Source of the DNA: Mytilisepta virgata
Taxonomy: Eukaryota > Mollusca > Bivalvia > Mytilida > Mytilidae
Reading direction: 5' to 3'
NCBI GenBank assembly: GCA_028015205.1
Contig: CM051520.1
Location: 7,846,501-7,910,500, forward strand
Length of the DNA: 64,000 nt
Part shown: in pieces, positions 1-13,200 of the stretch
Position numbering within the stretch: position 1 is the stretch's first letter
Layout: the number at the start of each line of letters is the position of its first letter
The notes under the pieces: model-generated
Seen by the model: only the letters and a program-made list of their open reading frames with translations
Told to the model about the DNA's origin: nothing
The model's database searches: none
Program-made: the position numbers and the translations under genes

Positions 1-1844
1 GTTTCTGAAAAATGGTCTCAAATTTTGCACCCTTTAAAGGCAACTAAACCAACAGTTATTTGCTAATAGATCTTGAAGTTAAACAAACGAAGGTACAAAG
101 AGTTTATGTTCTACTAATTAGTGCAAGATCTTCACATAAACGTCAGACAAATGACATCAAATCTACTTCGTTAGTAATGGAGAAATATACGTCAAATGTG
201 ACTAACCGTAAGATACAGAATTCTATCATTACAAATGATAGACGTTTCCAAGCTCCCAATTACTCAGATGGAAGAGTGGAACTGCTGTCTGATGTAGGGT
301 AACATTATAAAGCAATAATGAAAGAATTGGATGATATCAAGTTATTATCGATGATCAAACTAGACCTACTTCATTTGACAGAATATAAAACTATTGAAGT
401 TGTGGGAAGAGTCAATTAGAACACCTTCCACAAAATACGATTCCAAAGTCTATAAGCCAAATACAAACGAACAATATGAACTAAATAGACTTTTTAATTG
501 TAACAATATTGTATTATTTTTTAGCACAGGAATTTGGTTTAAAAACACAAAAAACATGAAAAGTCATTCAATTTTAAAATCTGAGTGTTTTCCCTGCTCT
601 TTTGTTTTGTAAGAAGAAAGGATCTACCCTCATCTTGTATTCGTCTCGATTCCAAACTAATAAACCAATGCCATACTCATGAATCTTGATTTCTATTGCC
701 TAGTTTATAAACACCACCCTTTTAAAACTATTATTATTCTAATAGTATTGTTATATGGAAGCACGTACAGTTTTGCAGTCTTACAACAATTCTTTCAAGC
801 TTTGTTTAAATTCTTTTTCACGGAAACTATAGACATACTATATACTATGCACATGTATATATGCAGTGTATTGAAAGTAGTATAAGACTTTTTGCCTTAG
901 TTTTCTAAAGTATGCTTTATGTCAGATGACAGTTAGTACTCATTTTTAAATCAATGTTCCAGTCACCTCGGAACATATACAAATGCATGTATAAATAGAA
1001 ACCTTTGTATCAATAACGTGTTCCGAAACATTGCAAAAAAGTTTAATTAAAGTCTATGAAATTCCGAACTAATTTGTTTTATTAAATATATTTCTATACG
1101 TTTGTCCCTGATCATAGCTTCAAAGCTGTTGGAAACTCTGGTTGTTCAAATATTTCTCTTTGATATTCCCAATAAAGCGTCCACATATGTTGGTTATGGT
1201 TTATTGTATTCACTTCACAAAATTGTACATACAGACGTTTCTGATGGAATTACTGGGTATTGAAAAAAAATATATATTAATCAAGCAAATGGTTTTCCCT
1301 GGGGTTTTACATTGTTTTATTATTACGCAAAAACTGTTTCTAGATTGACTGATACGTCTGTATGTTTAGTATTAGTATTTGTATATAGGAAAAAATATTC
1401 ATTAATGTGTATTCTTCATTATACAGCTTTGAAGGGGAAAACTAAGATTACATAGACATCAATTCTGTAAAGTCAGTATATAGCCATAACAATTTCTATG
1501 ATTATACATAGATTACGTATACACACTTGTAGTATAATACAATTTTTCAAAACATTTAGTTAACAAATAAAAAAGGTATTTGATGGAGCACAATAATAAT
1601 TTCTGCTAAAAACAAATTTTCTAAGCAGTGTTATGGTATAACATGTGTTTGGTTATAGACAATAACTGTACATGTAGATACGTGCATATAAAATTTGCAT
1701 ACGAAAGACAGAATAATGTACTGCTATTACATTTACTTATTGTCCTCTAACCCAATTTGTTAATCAAAGAAGATTTAGCTATTTTGTAGTAAAATATAAT
1801 TCTATATCATAACAAATTTGATGGAAGTGTACAAAATAAACAAA

Positions 1845-1980
1845 AGAAAGACATTTCGTCGATTTTAGAGAAGTAATCAGTTGTACGCAAGGCCTACAAC
1901 GTTGAAAACAAAACAATATTCCAAAATGTGGAAGAGCCAATTAATACTAATAATTAAATGGGTAAAGCCAAACCTTTTCA
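1845..1980 (-). repeat. Decayed hammerhead-type repeat
   Basis: On the minus strand this reads like the repeat copies at 27310-27760: an ACAACTGAT block, then ATCGACGAAATG, followed by related flanking sequence. The first core block should be CTGATGA but reads CTGATTA, and the stem II halves do not pair, so any ribozyme here is dead. The assignment rests on shared sequence with the better copies in this window. Confidence 0.4.
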
Positions 1981-2241
1981 CAAAATTTAAAATATAATAC
2001 TGATTGATAGTATAGTGCATTAGTTTTGTAAAATACTTTTGTAAATAGCCATTAAATAAATTGTTGCAGAATATCAGAGATTAGTATGACATATAGCTGT
2101 CACCATAGTGTCACACATAATTTCTATAATCCCAATGTAGCTCGACATTGCGTATGACCATCAATAATTCTTACCATAATGGTCATCACTTCAAAATTCC
2201 ACGGTTTTCATCACGAATATCTATATCGTTCTGGAATTTGT

Positions 2242-2545
2242 CGGATGAAATCTGATCCATCTTTGGTGGTTTTGTTGTTTGTCTGTCACAGAAGATGACG
2301 CGGATGAAATCTGATCTCTTTCATCTGTTGCCTATCACCAAACAGAGAGTAATCGTTGTTGTACATTCGGCCTTCCTCCCCTAGTATATTTGATGTGAAG
2401 CCAACGCAGCAAGAAGTTATTTCACCAGGGGACAGGTTATTGTCTTATAAGAGGAAGAAACTACTTACCTATGCAGGTCACCTTTTAGATCGTTAAGTAA
2501 TTTCCCGGATGAAATCTGATCTCTTCCATCTGTCGTATTTTGTTG
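2242..2545 (+). repeat. Short direct repeats, three copies
   Basis: The block CGGATGAAATCTGATC occurs at 2242, 2301 and 2506. In the last two it is followed by a near-identical CTCTT[TC]CATCTGT extension. Copies one and three are also followed by TTTGTTGTTTGT. No coding or structural role is evident. Confidence 0.6.
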
Positions 2546-3779
2546 TTTGTTTAGCACCGAACATGACATTTTACTAGAACTAACATGAGTAACTTGACGG
2601 GTGTATTATAAAAGACAGGCACTAATTGCCTATCCAGACCTGATTTCACCCCTGTTTCTGTTGTTTGTTTGTTTGTCTTCTCCTTTAAACCACTTTGGAT
2701 TTATAATTGACGGATGACCCTTCAGTTTTTCATCAATTCGTCTTTTAGTGCAAATTACAATCGTACCGTAGCAAAGACAAATGAAAGACATGAGAGGACA
2801 AAAGAATCCAAAAAGAAGATACATGCAAATATATTATTGAAATCTGTGAAAAAGTTAAATATATATTTGTCAAATGGAATATACTAGCAAGAAAACAAAA
2901 GATAGCCAATTTCTGTTTGTGCATCGTAAACTGATTAATTAGTCGAAAAGATCTAAGAAGATGACTCAATAATGGCATACACATGGCGCATAGTAGTTTG
3001 TGAATGTCAAGACCAGATGGTTCGATATACAGTTACGTTATGTTTAAATAAAATGGACTATATTCTGTCAATAAAACGTATCACAAAATACCGAAATAAA
3101 TTGATAATATTCCTCATTTACGTTTAAATTGGACAGAAATTTGATAGATTAATGTTTTGTTGAGTTTAGAATATATTTTCATAGGAATATAATAAGGTCT
3201 AGAGAGGATATAAATTGGTATGATGGAGAAAGCTGTACATTCTTACAAACATATGTTTAAAGATGTATATTTTATTCATAATTACACCTTAAATAAAAAT
3301 CCTTGAAACTGATTTGTTAATTGCCGGTGTAAGTTTTGCAGACATGTGTCTTTGCAATTTTAATTAACTTCCTTGGATATACACGATTTTCCGCTATACG
3401 GAAGAATATCCAAAAACGTATACACTCTGTACATCCACTTTTATCCTGGATATACATTTTTACCCCAAAATTCAATTTGGAACACGTCGGCGTAATATCT
3501 CTTCGTAAGGTACATAAGGTGTTGCGAAAATTAAATAAAACAAAAGAGCGGCCTCCTGCAAAGATTTGGTACCTCAGTATTTTGTTTACTGTGTGTAGTT
3601 AATTCCATAGATTCAACTGTATTATTTTGTATCACTGCACTTGACATCTACATGTATGAGGCAACGTGTGTAATATATTGTTTTCCTTCATATCAATTAT
3701 ATAGATTATTTTCAAGCTGTGCATAAAACTAGATATGGACAATGCCCACTCCCCTTTTCTGCCCTGCCATATACACGAT

Positions 3780-4505
3780 TATAGCTCCACAGGTTTTAGA
3801 TTTGACAAACAGTGATGTTGGCCTACAACTTGAAACTGTTACGCTGTCTGTAAGTCACAAATGTTGCCCCCGCCAGACACACCTTCATTATTCCATTATC
3901 TGTAAGAACATCCTACAAAATTAAATTTGTATCTCCAAAACTGTAGGAGGAGATAGCCCAACAAACCATGATTTCTTTAAGCAACTTGCAAAATGACTAA
4001 GTCCAACTACCTGTCATTTTTAGAATATTTAAAAGAAATCAATGTCTGTGGCCGTACACACCGCCATTTTATGTATGAACATTCTATAAAATATTAAAGA
4101 TGTATCTCCAAAACTGTAGAAAGAGATAGCCGGACAAACCATGATCTCCTTATGCAGCTAGTACCAAAAAATGACTAAGTCCAACTACCTATCATTTTCA
4201 GAATATTTAAAAGAAATCAAAATCCTTTGGCCATGCACACCTTCATTATGTATATGAACATCCTACCAAATATTAAAGCTGTATCTCCAAAACTGTAGGA
4301 GGAGATAGCCGACAAACCATAATCTCTTTATATAGATAATACCAAAAAATGACCATGTCCAACTACCTGTCATTTTCAGAATATTTGAAAAAAATCAAAA
4401 TCCTGTGGCCATGCACACCTTCATTATGTATATGAACATACTAGAAAATATTAAACTTGTATCTCCAAACCTTTGTGAGGAGATAGCCGGACAAACAATG
4501 TATCC
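3780..4505 (+). repeat. Tandem array, about 178-bp period
   Basis: The anchor ATCTCCAAAACTGTAG (last copy diverged) occurs at 3931, 4104, 4283 and 4461, giving periods of 173, 179 and 178 bp. Each unit also carries ACTAAGTCCAACTACCT or a close variant and an ATTTTCAGAATATTT-like segment. The array is followed by a GGACGGACGAAGG tract and a GTCGCGGGGGCATAA end. I infer that this is a satellite-like or transposon-derived array with no coding role. Confidence 0.75.
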
Positions 4506-5294
4506 TAATCTGGACGGACGGACGAAGGAAAGACAGACGGACAGGGGTAAATTAATATCCCCCCTCCCCGAAATTTTGTCGCGGGGGCATAAAAACATAA
4601 ACGTTAACGTTGTCTGATATTGTTTTATTATGCAACATATCTAGATATGCTCCTTTTTGCACTTACACAGCAACAGTATACTACGTTTTATTAGATCTGA
4701 AATATCATTTGTTGACTGCCTCTTGACTAGTACTCCCTAAGGATTAATTCTTTACAATCTAATTGATCGCGATATTGTTACTATATTAATCATTGGTGAC
4801 ATTAACAATTTGTTTCATTTTTTCATACTTTGCCGTACTAATGATTTGGGAATTCAAATGCTTTTCTGTAACTCTAACTGTCGACATACAATTTATTTGG
4901 TTGTCTTCTGATGTTCAACATGTAAATCATTGTCAATGCACTACAAGGTATCAGTTTTTACAGTTATAGTAAGACGTTTTAGACGAAAATATATTTTCAA
5001 CAGCTTCATTTACTTTCTGTGAATACAAATGAATTATTTTTCCTCACATCAATTAACAAAGACAGAATATGGTGAATTACTTCTTGAAAAACAATCTCTA
5101 CATTCATGTTTAAATTGTTTACATGTAAGCAAAAGAAAGGACTAGAAAAATACACACACAGTTCAAAATCTCTTTATTTGTATGTGGCTACATGTAGGTC
5201 GCGAGGTTGACTAGCTGAAACATTAGGCTTTTTACTTTTTGGTGGTAGTATGTTTATCTTTGTTATGAGTCGCTCTTACTATTTTTTATCTAAG

Positions 5295-5881
5295 CACCAA
5301 AATTTAATGACTCTAATTTTAAAATTATAAATTTTCCAAATCTCAGTAGTAATATACCTGCTTCCCCAGCATATGAAATCTATATCTCACCATTAATTCG
5401 CTATGTCAGAGCTTGTAGCGACTACTCTGAATTCCAAATAAGACATAAGCGTCTGAGTAGTAGACTTATGAATCAAGGCTATGAAAATTCATTTCCTCTT
5501 CGTTCCCTTAAAACTTCTTTGGCAGATATAAAGACTTGATAGAAAAATATTCAGTTTCTATTTCAAAATTGATAAAGGATAGTTTTGGTGAAATTCCTTA
5601 AGATATGTTTACCACTGATGTGACTTCTGAGTCGGTTGTTTTGGCAGGTACTAATTTCCGTAAATTACTCAGAATTATAGCAACTGTCATATATGTGGGA
5701 GGTTTGGTGTGCCGTAAAACCTGGTTTAACCCACCATTTTCATTTGAAAAATGCACTGAAGACCAATGTCAGTTGTTTTGTAACTGCAAAGGATATGTTT
5801 TGACTGTAAATGACTGCAAACGTTATGTCAGACAAACATATTTGCTGCTATGGTTGAAATATAACTGCTTCAACATTTTCT
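5295..5881 (+). mobile_element. PLE fragment 1 (3' part of reverse transcriptase)
   Basis: In broken frames this reads the region after the catalytic palm of a Penelope-like reverse transcriptase: SSNIPASPAYEIYIS, then LIRYVRACSDY, matching the AYG(V/I)YVSQLIR(Y/F)SRAC block of the better copies at 21.7 and 41.3 kb. A 92-codon open frame follows at 5605-5883, with a cysteine-rich stretch (KCTEDQCQLFCNCKGY) that I do not recognise. It may be element sequence absent from the other copies. The fragment is 5' truncated and has frame breaks, so it is not active. Confidence 0.65.
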
Positions 5882-7148
5882 AGCGTTGAGTCAGTAACGG
5901 CTTCATGCATAGTTGTTCTAAAATTAATTGTAAATCATATAGGTAATTTTGACCTAGAACCATTAATGACAATTCTATCCTAGAACTTTTTATGACAATT
6001 CTACCCTAGAATCACATGAACAGTTCTACCAGTGAACCATTTCTGACGGTTTCACCTAGAAACCATCTATGACAGGTTTGATTATAATCCAGAGTCCTTC
6101 TAGAATGACAGAATAGTTTAGAGGTTAGAACTGACTCATCTATACTTTATTTTTAGTCTGTTTTAATCATTGTTTTAGAAGACCTTTAGTGCTTGTGGTG
6201 TAGACTTCTACTCTTTCCTGTCGATCCTCTAAGCGCCCCTATTCTTTTTCCTTGCTCAGTCTTAAGGTATGTTGTCTCATTGACCATACGTCATATAGTT
6301 TCACATTGCAGCAATTGCAACCTTATTAACGCCAAACCATATATTGTTGCGTCTTAAAACAAATAATACATTTTTCAATTAGTTTCTATAATTCCTCTCT
6401 TTGATATAGTAACTCTAGTTTTCTATACTTGATTGCAAAAGCAATATGTTTCGCTTAATAATACCACTTTTATAGATAGTGATCCTTTCAGAAATATGTT
6501 CTATTAACTTCATGTACACCGGATAAGACGATTTAATGAAATATATGAAATAGAAATGTCATTGATTATTGTCCGTCATTTAATGGTTTATATGCCATTT
6601 ACATGTATTTTATTCCACAATATTATAAAGGGTATTATAGAAAACATTAAACCATTAAACCATTAAAACGTGTAGATATAGTGTCATATGTTATATACAT
6701 GAAAGGAAAATTACTAATAGATATTAACATTTGGTCAATGTTTTAATGATAATTTACAGGCCATACTATCAAGAAAATGTCTTGATTAGGACTGCAATGC
6801 ATTTTAAGGATTATTTAATAACAAGTCTTCTAATTTACTATCGTCATCACAATGCTACCAGTACAAAGTTTCTAGTGAGATGCACAGTGAATGTTAAAAA
6901 TATTGGCCCCGCGCCCCCAAATGTGGCGATATAACAAACCACTAGTGTACATGTGATAATAGGCTAACATTTCGATAAAGAAATTTCCACAACACGAAAC
7001 AAGTACTTAGCTACATGTAAAACAATATTAGGGCAAAAAAGTCTTAAATATGGAGGCGACTCTAACTATTTTAAATATGGTCGTATCAAATATATTAAAT
7101 TCGGACAATTTCTTACGACAATGAACATATTTTCTTTTCATATTCCAG

Positions 7149-7408
7149 TGAATAAAACGTTGAGAAGGCCTTTAATATTGATAGCATTGGACAATACCTC
7201 ATACTATGATCAACCTTTAGTTCAAAAGGAATTCCGAGTTGTCGCAAGATACATTGTATCTAATTATAAAAACTGTATCATTTCGGATGCAATTACTTGT
7301 AATGGGGTGATATCGTCGGGGATATGCTGTGAGGAATCAGTTAATATAGCAATAAGAGCTGTTTTGAAGGTGTATAAAGGAGACCAGTTCAATAACAAAC
7401 TACATTAA
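7149..7408 (+). other. Possible orphan terminal exon, unknown product
   Basis: A splice-acceptor-like CATATTCCAG ends at 7148 and is followed by 86 open codons to TAA at 7406-7408. The reading includes RRPLILIALDNTSYY and, near the end, ESVNIAIRAVLKVYKGD, with ordinary amino-acid composition and several cysteines. A possible AATAAA lies near 7463. I do not recognise the protein. It lies upstream of the first SLC43 exon found, on the same strand, but does not resemble that family. It could be the last exon of another gene, a pseudogene, or chance. Confidence 0.3.
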
Positions 7409-8757
7409 GTCCGAAGGACTTTATTTTAAGTTTATACGTGACCTAGTCGAGTTTATACACCAATAAATTGCGGAAATAAAACACTTATAATTATTATAAA
7501 TACTTATAACTGTATAATAATTACATTTTCGGCAAAACAGGAAATAAACGAGCGGTTTAAAATGGCACTCTCTTACTTGGTTGCATATTCATACGCTGAG
7601 CATCATTTATCAGAAAATAAAAGACACAGATATTACGTTTCGACCAATCAGAATCGACAATACATACCGTATTGGAATTATACAGAAATACAGTAAGAAT
7701 ATATGGATCCGTCACTATTCGTGCTTACACAAACATGACAACAGTTTATTTGTTACTAACATAAAAAAACCGAAGTAAATTATCTACCGGCTTTTAAATT
7801 CTGCGTGTTTATAAATTGTATGCTCTACGTTAATAGCTTAGTATTAAAATGTTTGAGTTGTCCAGATAGAAAGTATCAATTAGAGTTTAAAAAAAATCAC
7901 TATATAGGTCATCAAACCTCGGAAAGCAAAGTAAAAGTGATATTTTGTCTTCGCTGTATATCACGAAGGGCTACAATTACTTAAGAATGTGTACTTTAAC
8001 GTTAAAGGGAGATTAAAAAAAACAAATTTATATAAGAAAAATATTTACGATACATGTAAACGTACACGACAAAACATTTCGTGTAACGTTAGACCTTTTT
8101 GTCACTAAAAATACAAATATAGTTTTCTGCTGTAACACGTGTGGTGTATAAATGTTCGTTGTTTCCTAAAGATATTGATCTACAATTGTGTGGGTTATTA
8201 TTGTTGTTTTAAGCATACATGTAGTAATTCGATGATCAAATTATGCACGTCTTTGGCATGAAACATTGATATTATACAACATAGAAGAAAAAAAATTGAA
8301 TAAACAATGAATTAAATGTCCAGAAGACAACAGTCCATCATACAAACAATTAATAGAACAATTTAGTGGTAAATGAGTCGGGAACCCCACATAATGTGGC
8401 GAGCCCTAAATCGTCTCAAACGAATGACCAAATGTAAAAATCAGATAAAACAACACTACATCCGATTATGGATTTATTTCAAGGTCCAAACGTATTGAAT
8501 CAAACAAAAATCAAACGTCTCACAAAATGATGTCAGTGGCGTCAATGTATTTCATAGCATAAATGCAATCAACGGTAATGTGATATCGAGGTAATAGCCT
8601 GATATTATTATTTATACACTATCTCAGAAAATGACAATGTAGTTAACAAAATACAAATAAACACAGAAGGTACATGTAAAACCGGGTTTACACAATACAT
8701 TATCAAGATATTTAAATTTCCAGTTTTAAGCTATTTCTTAATATTTTTGTTTTTCAG

Positions 8758-8804
8758 ATTAATGTTCATTGTTGGCACACTGATGATGACTTTTTCTAAC
8801 GCCT
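8758..8804 (+). CDS. SLC43A3: SLC43 exon a
   Basis: A 47-nt exon between TTTTTCAG and GTAAGT reads LMFIVGTLMMTFSNA, a membrane segment matching the family's third helix. It starts in phase 2, so at least one more coding exon must precede it. Confidence 0.75.
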
Positions 8805-10219
8805 GTAAGTTATATCCTTTTTACAAAACACTTAATTGTTTTTTCAGTTATTTCTATAATGAAATGGGAGCTTTACAGATATTTATGCATCTAAATTATT
8901 ACAACTATTTAATAATGCAGCCTGGAGCAAATTTCCAGAAAAGTAAAAGATTAATTTCTCAAACTGCAGCAAATAGTGTCAAATTCAATTTTAATCGGGT
9001 TTTCTTTACTTGATTCAACTTTCATGGCCTTTATTTTCCCTGCAAAATGTTTCAGGCACCATGTGCAATCTATATTTAAATATAACTGAGTGGTAATATA
9101 TCACAATCAAGTGAGATCGTAATATCTTTACTGACATAATTTTAAATAAAATATTAATTGTCCCAAACTGCACCAATAGTATCATATTAAATGTTAACCG
9201 GGTTTTCTTTACTTGATTTCATTGTCATGGATTTCATACCCCCCTCCCCTCCCGAACAACGTTTCAAGCACCTTATACCGCGCATAATAACAAACGTAAT
9301 GTATTTCAACTTGACAAATTTCTGCTTTGAATTTTGGATTAAGTTATTTTTTGGTCAGAAATCAATTAACCGTCATGATCTTTTATGGTCCGGATACCTT
9401 AAAAAAAACATATTTTATCTTTATTATAAAAGTATACTTGTACGTATATAAAAGATGATTCTAGTTTTGTATTTTTCAGCATTTCCTTGGTTAATTATTC
9501 CAGCATTTAGTCTGTTTTCTGTTGCTGGGTGTGTCATCATGTTGACAAACCTGCAAATCTCTAACTTATTTGGTGAGAGACGATATACAGTCATGTCATC
9601 ACTGATTGGTGCCTATCATGCAAGTGCCATAGTTTTCCTCTGTATAAAGGTATGGAGAACAATTCATATGCATTCACTGTGTCAAACTCTTAGGTAATCA
9701 CGTTTAAAATTGTATCGAACTCATAATTTATATGTACTGAAATGATCTAAACAGTTTCTATCAATTTATGATTGACTATAGGGAAATTTACATGGATTTC
9801 TATCATGCGATTTTTCAAGTAATTTTGAACATCAGAAGTTAATAATTATAACGATCATTATCCATATGATTAAAAACAGATTATATATTTTTCGCTTAAT
9901 TTCCAGTTAATGTCAAATAATGTTTTATCGTCCGTAATTATTTAGTCTCAGGACCGTAATGACATTGTGAATTTTATTTCAGTCAATGAATGATATACAG
10001 ACATCTTTCATGTTTATGACTATGGGTGTAGTTCCGATCTTAGTTTCAACTATTGCTTTCCTGCCAAAAACCAAAGTACCATGGCCACTTCCGGCTGACT
10101 ACGGAGATGGTAGAGCGGCAGCTAAAGGAAGTTCCTCTACACGACATAGAAACCCGACAGAAGGTATTATATAATACCAAACACAACAGTTTCTTGTCTA
10201 ATGAAGATACTACATAATG

Positions 10220-10255
<36 letters not shown>

Positions 10256-13200
10256 GTCAATAACGAAACACCAAGCCATGAACAACATCACACCTTCGTT
10301 ACAAGAAAATTGATATTTCGTTGTGAGTTACTATAAATACGCCACAGAGGTTTTCGGGAACTTTATGTTTAATTTGTTCAGTTGTAATACTATTACAGCT
10401 ACATAAATGTTATATTACTGTCTGAATACCACTAATGTATCCACAAAGGTATAGTTTCTTCTTTTAAATGTTTTTCCAAGCTTTTCCAGGTCCGACATGC
10501 TTTGAATTTTAATATGTTAAATTACAATTAAAGATAAATCAGCATTGGCTGTTTGCTCCATGATAAAAATCATACATGTGTACAATAATCGCTGGATGTA
10601 ATCACTTCGTCCTAATTGATGTTATCTCATTTACAATTAAATCATATTCCTAAATTTTCATATTAAGTGCATGTGTAACATTTCGTCGACGTTTTTACAC
10701 TCAATATCATAAATTTAGTGAGAGTATATAGTAACTGTGATTCCTATGCAGCAATCATAAACCTGATGTTTTAATCTTTTCGTTTAGTGTTGACATTCCC
10801 TGCAGAGACACTATATTTCGGTCACAATAATTCCGTGAAATAACAAAACAAAGGAATAGAAATACATTTAATTACAACTGTAAAATCAGTTCAAGTTTTG
10901 ACATTACTTTTAATTAACTGTATATGCCCGTACTACGTGTGTAATAAACCAATCAATTAGATTCAGTACAAATGGATGTAAAACCAAACAGCATTTGACT
11001 GTTGTTTCTCATTTATGAAATCCTATGTATTCTTAATAATACAAGTATGCGTAATGTAACTCTATTAACCATAAAAAAAATGAATGAAACTCGATTGTGT
11101 TTCTATTGTTTTAGACATAAAAATAGCTTCTTTTCTCTAAAGGTTAATTGTTTCTATAGAATGGATCCCCGCTATAAAATACTAATTGGTCTGAGTTTGC
11201 AGGGAATTGCGATATTTACATTGATTTCGAAGAAAACCCATATTTCATGTTTATAAAGTTGAAATTATCGTCTTTGTGATGTACATGCTTACAATTTTAA
11301 CCAAAAAGTTCAGTTTTCTATTCTACGCCTTGGTGAATAAATATGTCTCTTTAGTTCTAAAGAGTATCGCAAGTTGAGGAGATAGTAATTAACCAAAGAG
11401 AACGTGTATTAATCATATAAGGGTAGGTCTTTTTATCTGTTTTGGCTTTAGAGCATATGAATTTACCCTTCAACAGTATGGGTAACTGTTAAAATTTTAT
11501 GCCTTATGTTTCAACAGTAGCTATGTGTTGTAATTTGACAAATTACATGTACATTGTACATCAGAATTGGCACTATAAATATAATGTTACCGTCACTATA
11601 TGATATTTCGGATGGATTATCGGATTTCTCCAATCGAGATAGTTAAGGAGGACAAATATAATCAAGGATCAAATAAACAAAAACGTAATCCATTGGACAG
11701 AAAAACCCGGGAAGACGAAAAGGCTCATACTTAAAATTCTGTAATTTAACTATGGAGAAATCCGATAATCCACGAGTCATAATGTAAGACGCGTTTCTCT
11801 AATTTTCCAAACGCTTCAAAAACTGTTCAACGGCATCAAATTCTCCCAACGCCTTCCCGTTACTATGGTTACAGTATGAATTCATGCCAATCTTGTATTG
11901 AAAAATATTCAACACTTTACAAGTATGTAACAATCATAATCAATACAAATGTTTATTTAATATACTTTAATAGTCATTGTTAAACACAGTAGATTATTTC
12001 GATAAGTCAGTTGTCAATTTAACCTGAACTGTGTGTCCTAGCGGAAGTTGTATTCCACAACAGCTGTCAAAATGGCATACGGGAAAAACCAGAAGAAGAA
12101 CACGGAATGTTCAAATTTGACCCTTAATGAATCCTATATGTCCCCCATCAAGTCGAATGTTTTGTCCCGATTTTGAAACTTCGTTTAAGGACATCTTCTA
12201 TTACAAAGCAGACTACGGGATCGCGTTTGTTTATGTGTATCTTAGGAATTTAGACCGATCATATTCAGAGAACCAAAGACGCCATAGTGAGATTATCTAT
12301 ATTCCAACACCGGTCGACTGTTAAATAGGCTGAAAATTAGAGAAGCGAAAAAATATATAAGAGGGCATTATTTGGACATGTATTTATACATATGGCCTAG
12401 AGTCAAACTATGCAAGGAATCATTAATACATATCTCATCATCAGACTCAAATTTAGTTTAAATTTTTCCTAGAGGAAAATAGATTTGACGGGATTTCGTC
12501 TGTTTTAATTACACTTTTCAATCATTTCTGGTTCAATAGCAATTTATTTGATTTGAAGAAACCTTCGAAGTTAACACATTCCCCTTTGTGTAAATTCATT
12601 TCATTTGTGTTTAGGAGCTGACAGAAAATCTATTTTCCCACTAGATCAGTTATATTGGAAGACAGATCGTGGTCAGACTGAGCCTCACCTTTTAAGCGTT
12701 TTGTCAAAATTGTGGTTAATTTTCATTTTAAAGCGCCAATTTATTTATTAGTTTAAATAGACGAGGAAGCCATGTAAAGAAGTTCTCTAAAAGTGTGTTT
12801 TATGACATCAATTGCCCATTTATTAAAACAATGATAAAAGTCAGCTTTGAGTTAGAATAAATTTTTTGTACAAGTAAATAAATAAGTTAGAATAGATATA
12901 CAGTGTAAAAATTAAATGAATGATAGTGACAAGATTTGCTGTTTAGGTTTCCCATGGCCTAGCATTACGTTGTAGAAGTAGAAAAAAAACTCTTGATCGT
13001 ACTTATTGTTAAAATAAGTAATATTAAATAGTAATAAAATAAGAAAATGTATCAGAAGAGATTATGCAATTTTGTCTAATGAATTATATCCGCGCATCCT
13101 CTAGTTTTCATATCGAAACGAATCCATGGAAATCCAAATACCAAAAGTAGGAGATCAATGTCCTTCACTTAAGAAATACCCAAATGGTACATAGAAAAAC

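Larger units (their letters stand above)
1..3779. other. AT-rich non-coding stretch
   Basis: I see no convincing gene here. The open frames are short, lack splice signals that fit together, and match no family I know. The first exons of the SLC43-type transporter, expected upstream of 8758, were looked for here and not found. A decayed hammerhead-type repeat and a short direct-repeat cluster are listed separately. Confidence 0.5.

Noticed and set aside
3336..3602. 88-codon plus-strand frame
   Set aside because: Acceptor-like TTTTGCAG precedes it, but no family resemblance, no donor and no match to the missing SLC43 N-terminus.
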